Positions 5,844-5,982 of a stretch of 5,982 nucleotides of DNA are shown here, piece after piece. A model generated the notes under the pieces. The model was not told the origin of the DNA, searched no databases, and saw only the letters and a list, made by a program, of their open reading frames with translations. The stretch comes from Pseudomonadota bacterium. Lineage in GTDB: Bacteria > Pseudomonadota > Alphaproteobacteria > Rhizobiales > Phreatobacteraceae. The stretch lies in assembly GCA_023416965.1 (NCBI GenBank), contig JAEZGJ010000099.1, positions 1 to 5,982 of the forward strand, written 5' to 3'. The position numbers were made by a program, and so were the translations under genes. Position 1 is the stretch's first letter, and each line of letters starts with the position of its first letter.

Positions 5844-5982
5844 ATGAGCAAGACGCGGGATCTCACCGGGACGGACGAGAAGACCCTCGACGATCAGCAG
5901 CACTGGGATGTTCCACGCCGTGGCGAGAAGCCGGCCGGCGGCGGCGCCCAAGCGCCGAACCAGCCCGCCGGCGTGCCGGACC
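5844..5982 (+). CDS. Small hydrophilic protein of unknown function, N-terminal part only
   Basis: An ATG with a textbook AGGAGG ending 6 nt upstream (5832-5837) opens a frame that runs off the right edge after 46 full codons. The visible protein begins MSKTRDLTGTDEKTLDDQ. It is charged at first and then rich in Gly, Ala, Pro and Gln (about residues 31-46). There is no signal peptide or membrane helix, and it looks low-complexity or disordered. I do not recognise the family. Its own EcfG-like promoter suggests a small stress-induced protein, as is common among EcfG targets, but this is inference. Reality as a gene rests on the ribosome site, promoter and open frame. Confidence 0.6.
   Translation, partial: MSKTRDLTGTDEKTLDDQQHWDVPRRGEKPAGGGAQAPNQPAGVPD

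Noticed and set aside
1..5982. Search by eye for CRISPR arrays, tRNA or rRNA genes, insertion sequences and attachment sites
   Set aside because: No regularly spaced repeats, tRNA-like cloverleaf, transposase or integrase motif was found.

Overview
The window is GC-rich DNA, most likely from an alphaproteobacterium of the Hyphomicrobiales (Methylobacterium/Bosea/Microvirga-like). I infer this from gene content and promoter type, not from a marker gene. The evidence is an HWE-family histidine kinase, a DUF421 membrane protein, and promoter-like sites matching the alphaproteobacterial general-stress sigma factor EcfG (GGAAC, 16-17 nt, CGTT).

Left half (minus strand, 3388 down to 1): a compact three-gene export operon. 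It encodes an ABC ATPase of the MacB/LolD family, an eight-helix FtsX-type permease overlapping it by 7 bp, and a HlyD-type periplasmic adaptor that starts 3 bp after the permease and runs off the left edge. Together they would form an ATP-driven inner-membrane pump coupled to a periplasmic adaptor (MacAB-like logic). The ATPase is abnormal. It reads in frame from the signature motif straight into the H-loop and lacks about 40 residues containing Walker B, the catalytic glutamate and the D-loop. The adaptor is also odd at the window edge: its helical hairpin breaks into a Gly/Pro-rich stretch over a perfect 14-bp inverted repeat.

Middle (3389-3689): a 301-bp divergent intergenic region with a TTGACA box beside a CAAGCG/CGCTTG palindrome facing the pump, and a weak EcfG-like site facing the kinase.

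Right half (plus strand): a soluble HWE histidine kinase with two PAS-like sensor regions (TTG start, 3690-5048), a 239-bp spacer, a DUF421/YetF-like membrane protein (GTG start with a strong Shine-Dalgarno, 5288-5773), and the beginning of a small hydrophilic protein (5844 to the edge). The last two genes each have their own GGAAC-N17-NGTT motif just upstream, with identical spacing. This suggests separate transcription by the general stress sigma factor. HWE kinases commonly feed the PhyR-NepR-EcfG pathway, so this half may belong to a stress regulon, although no response regulator is in view.
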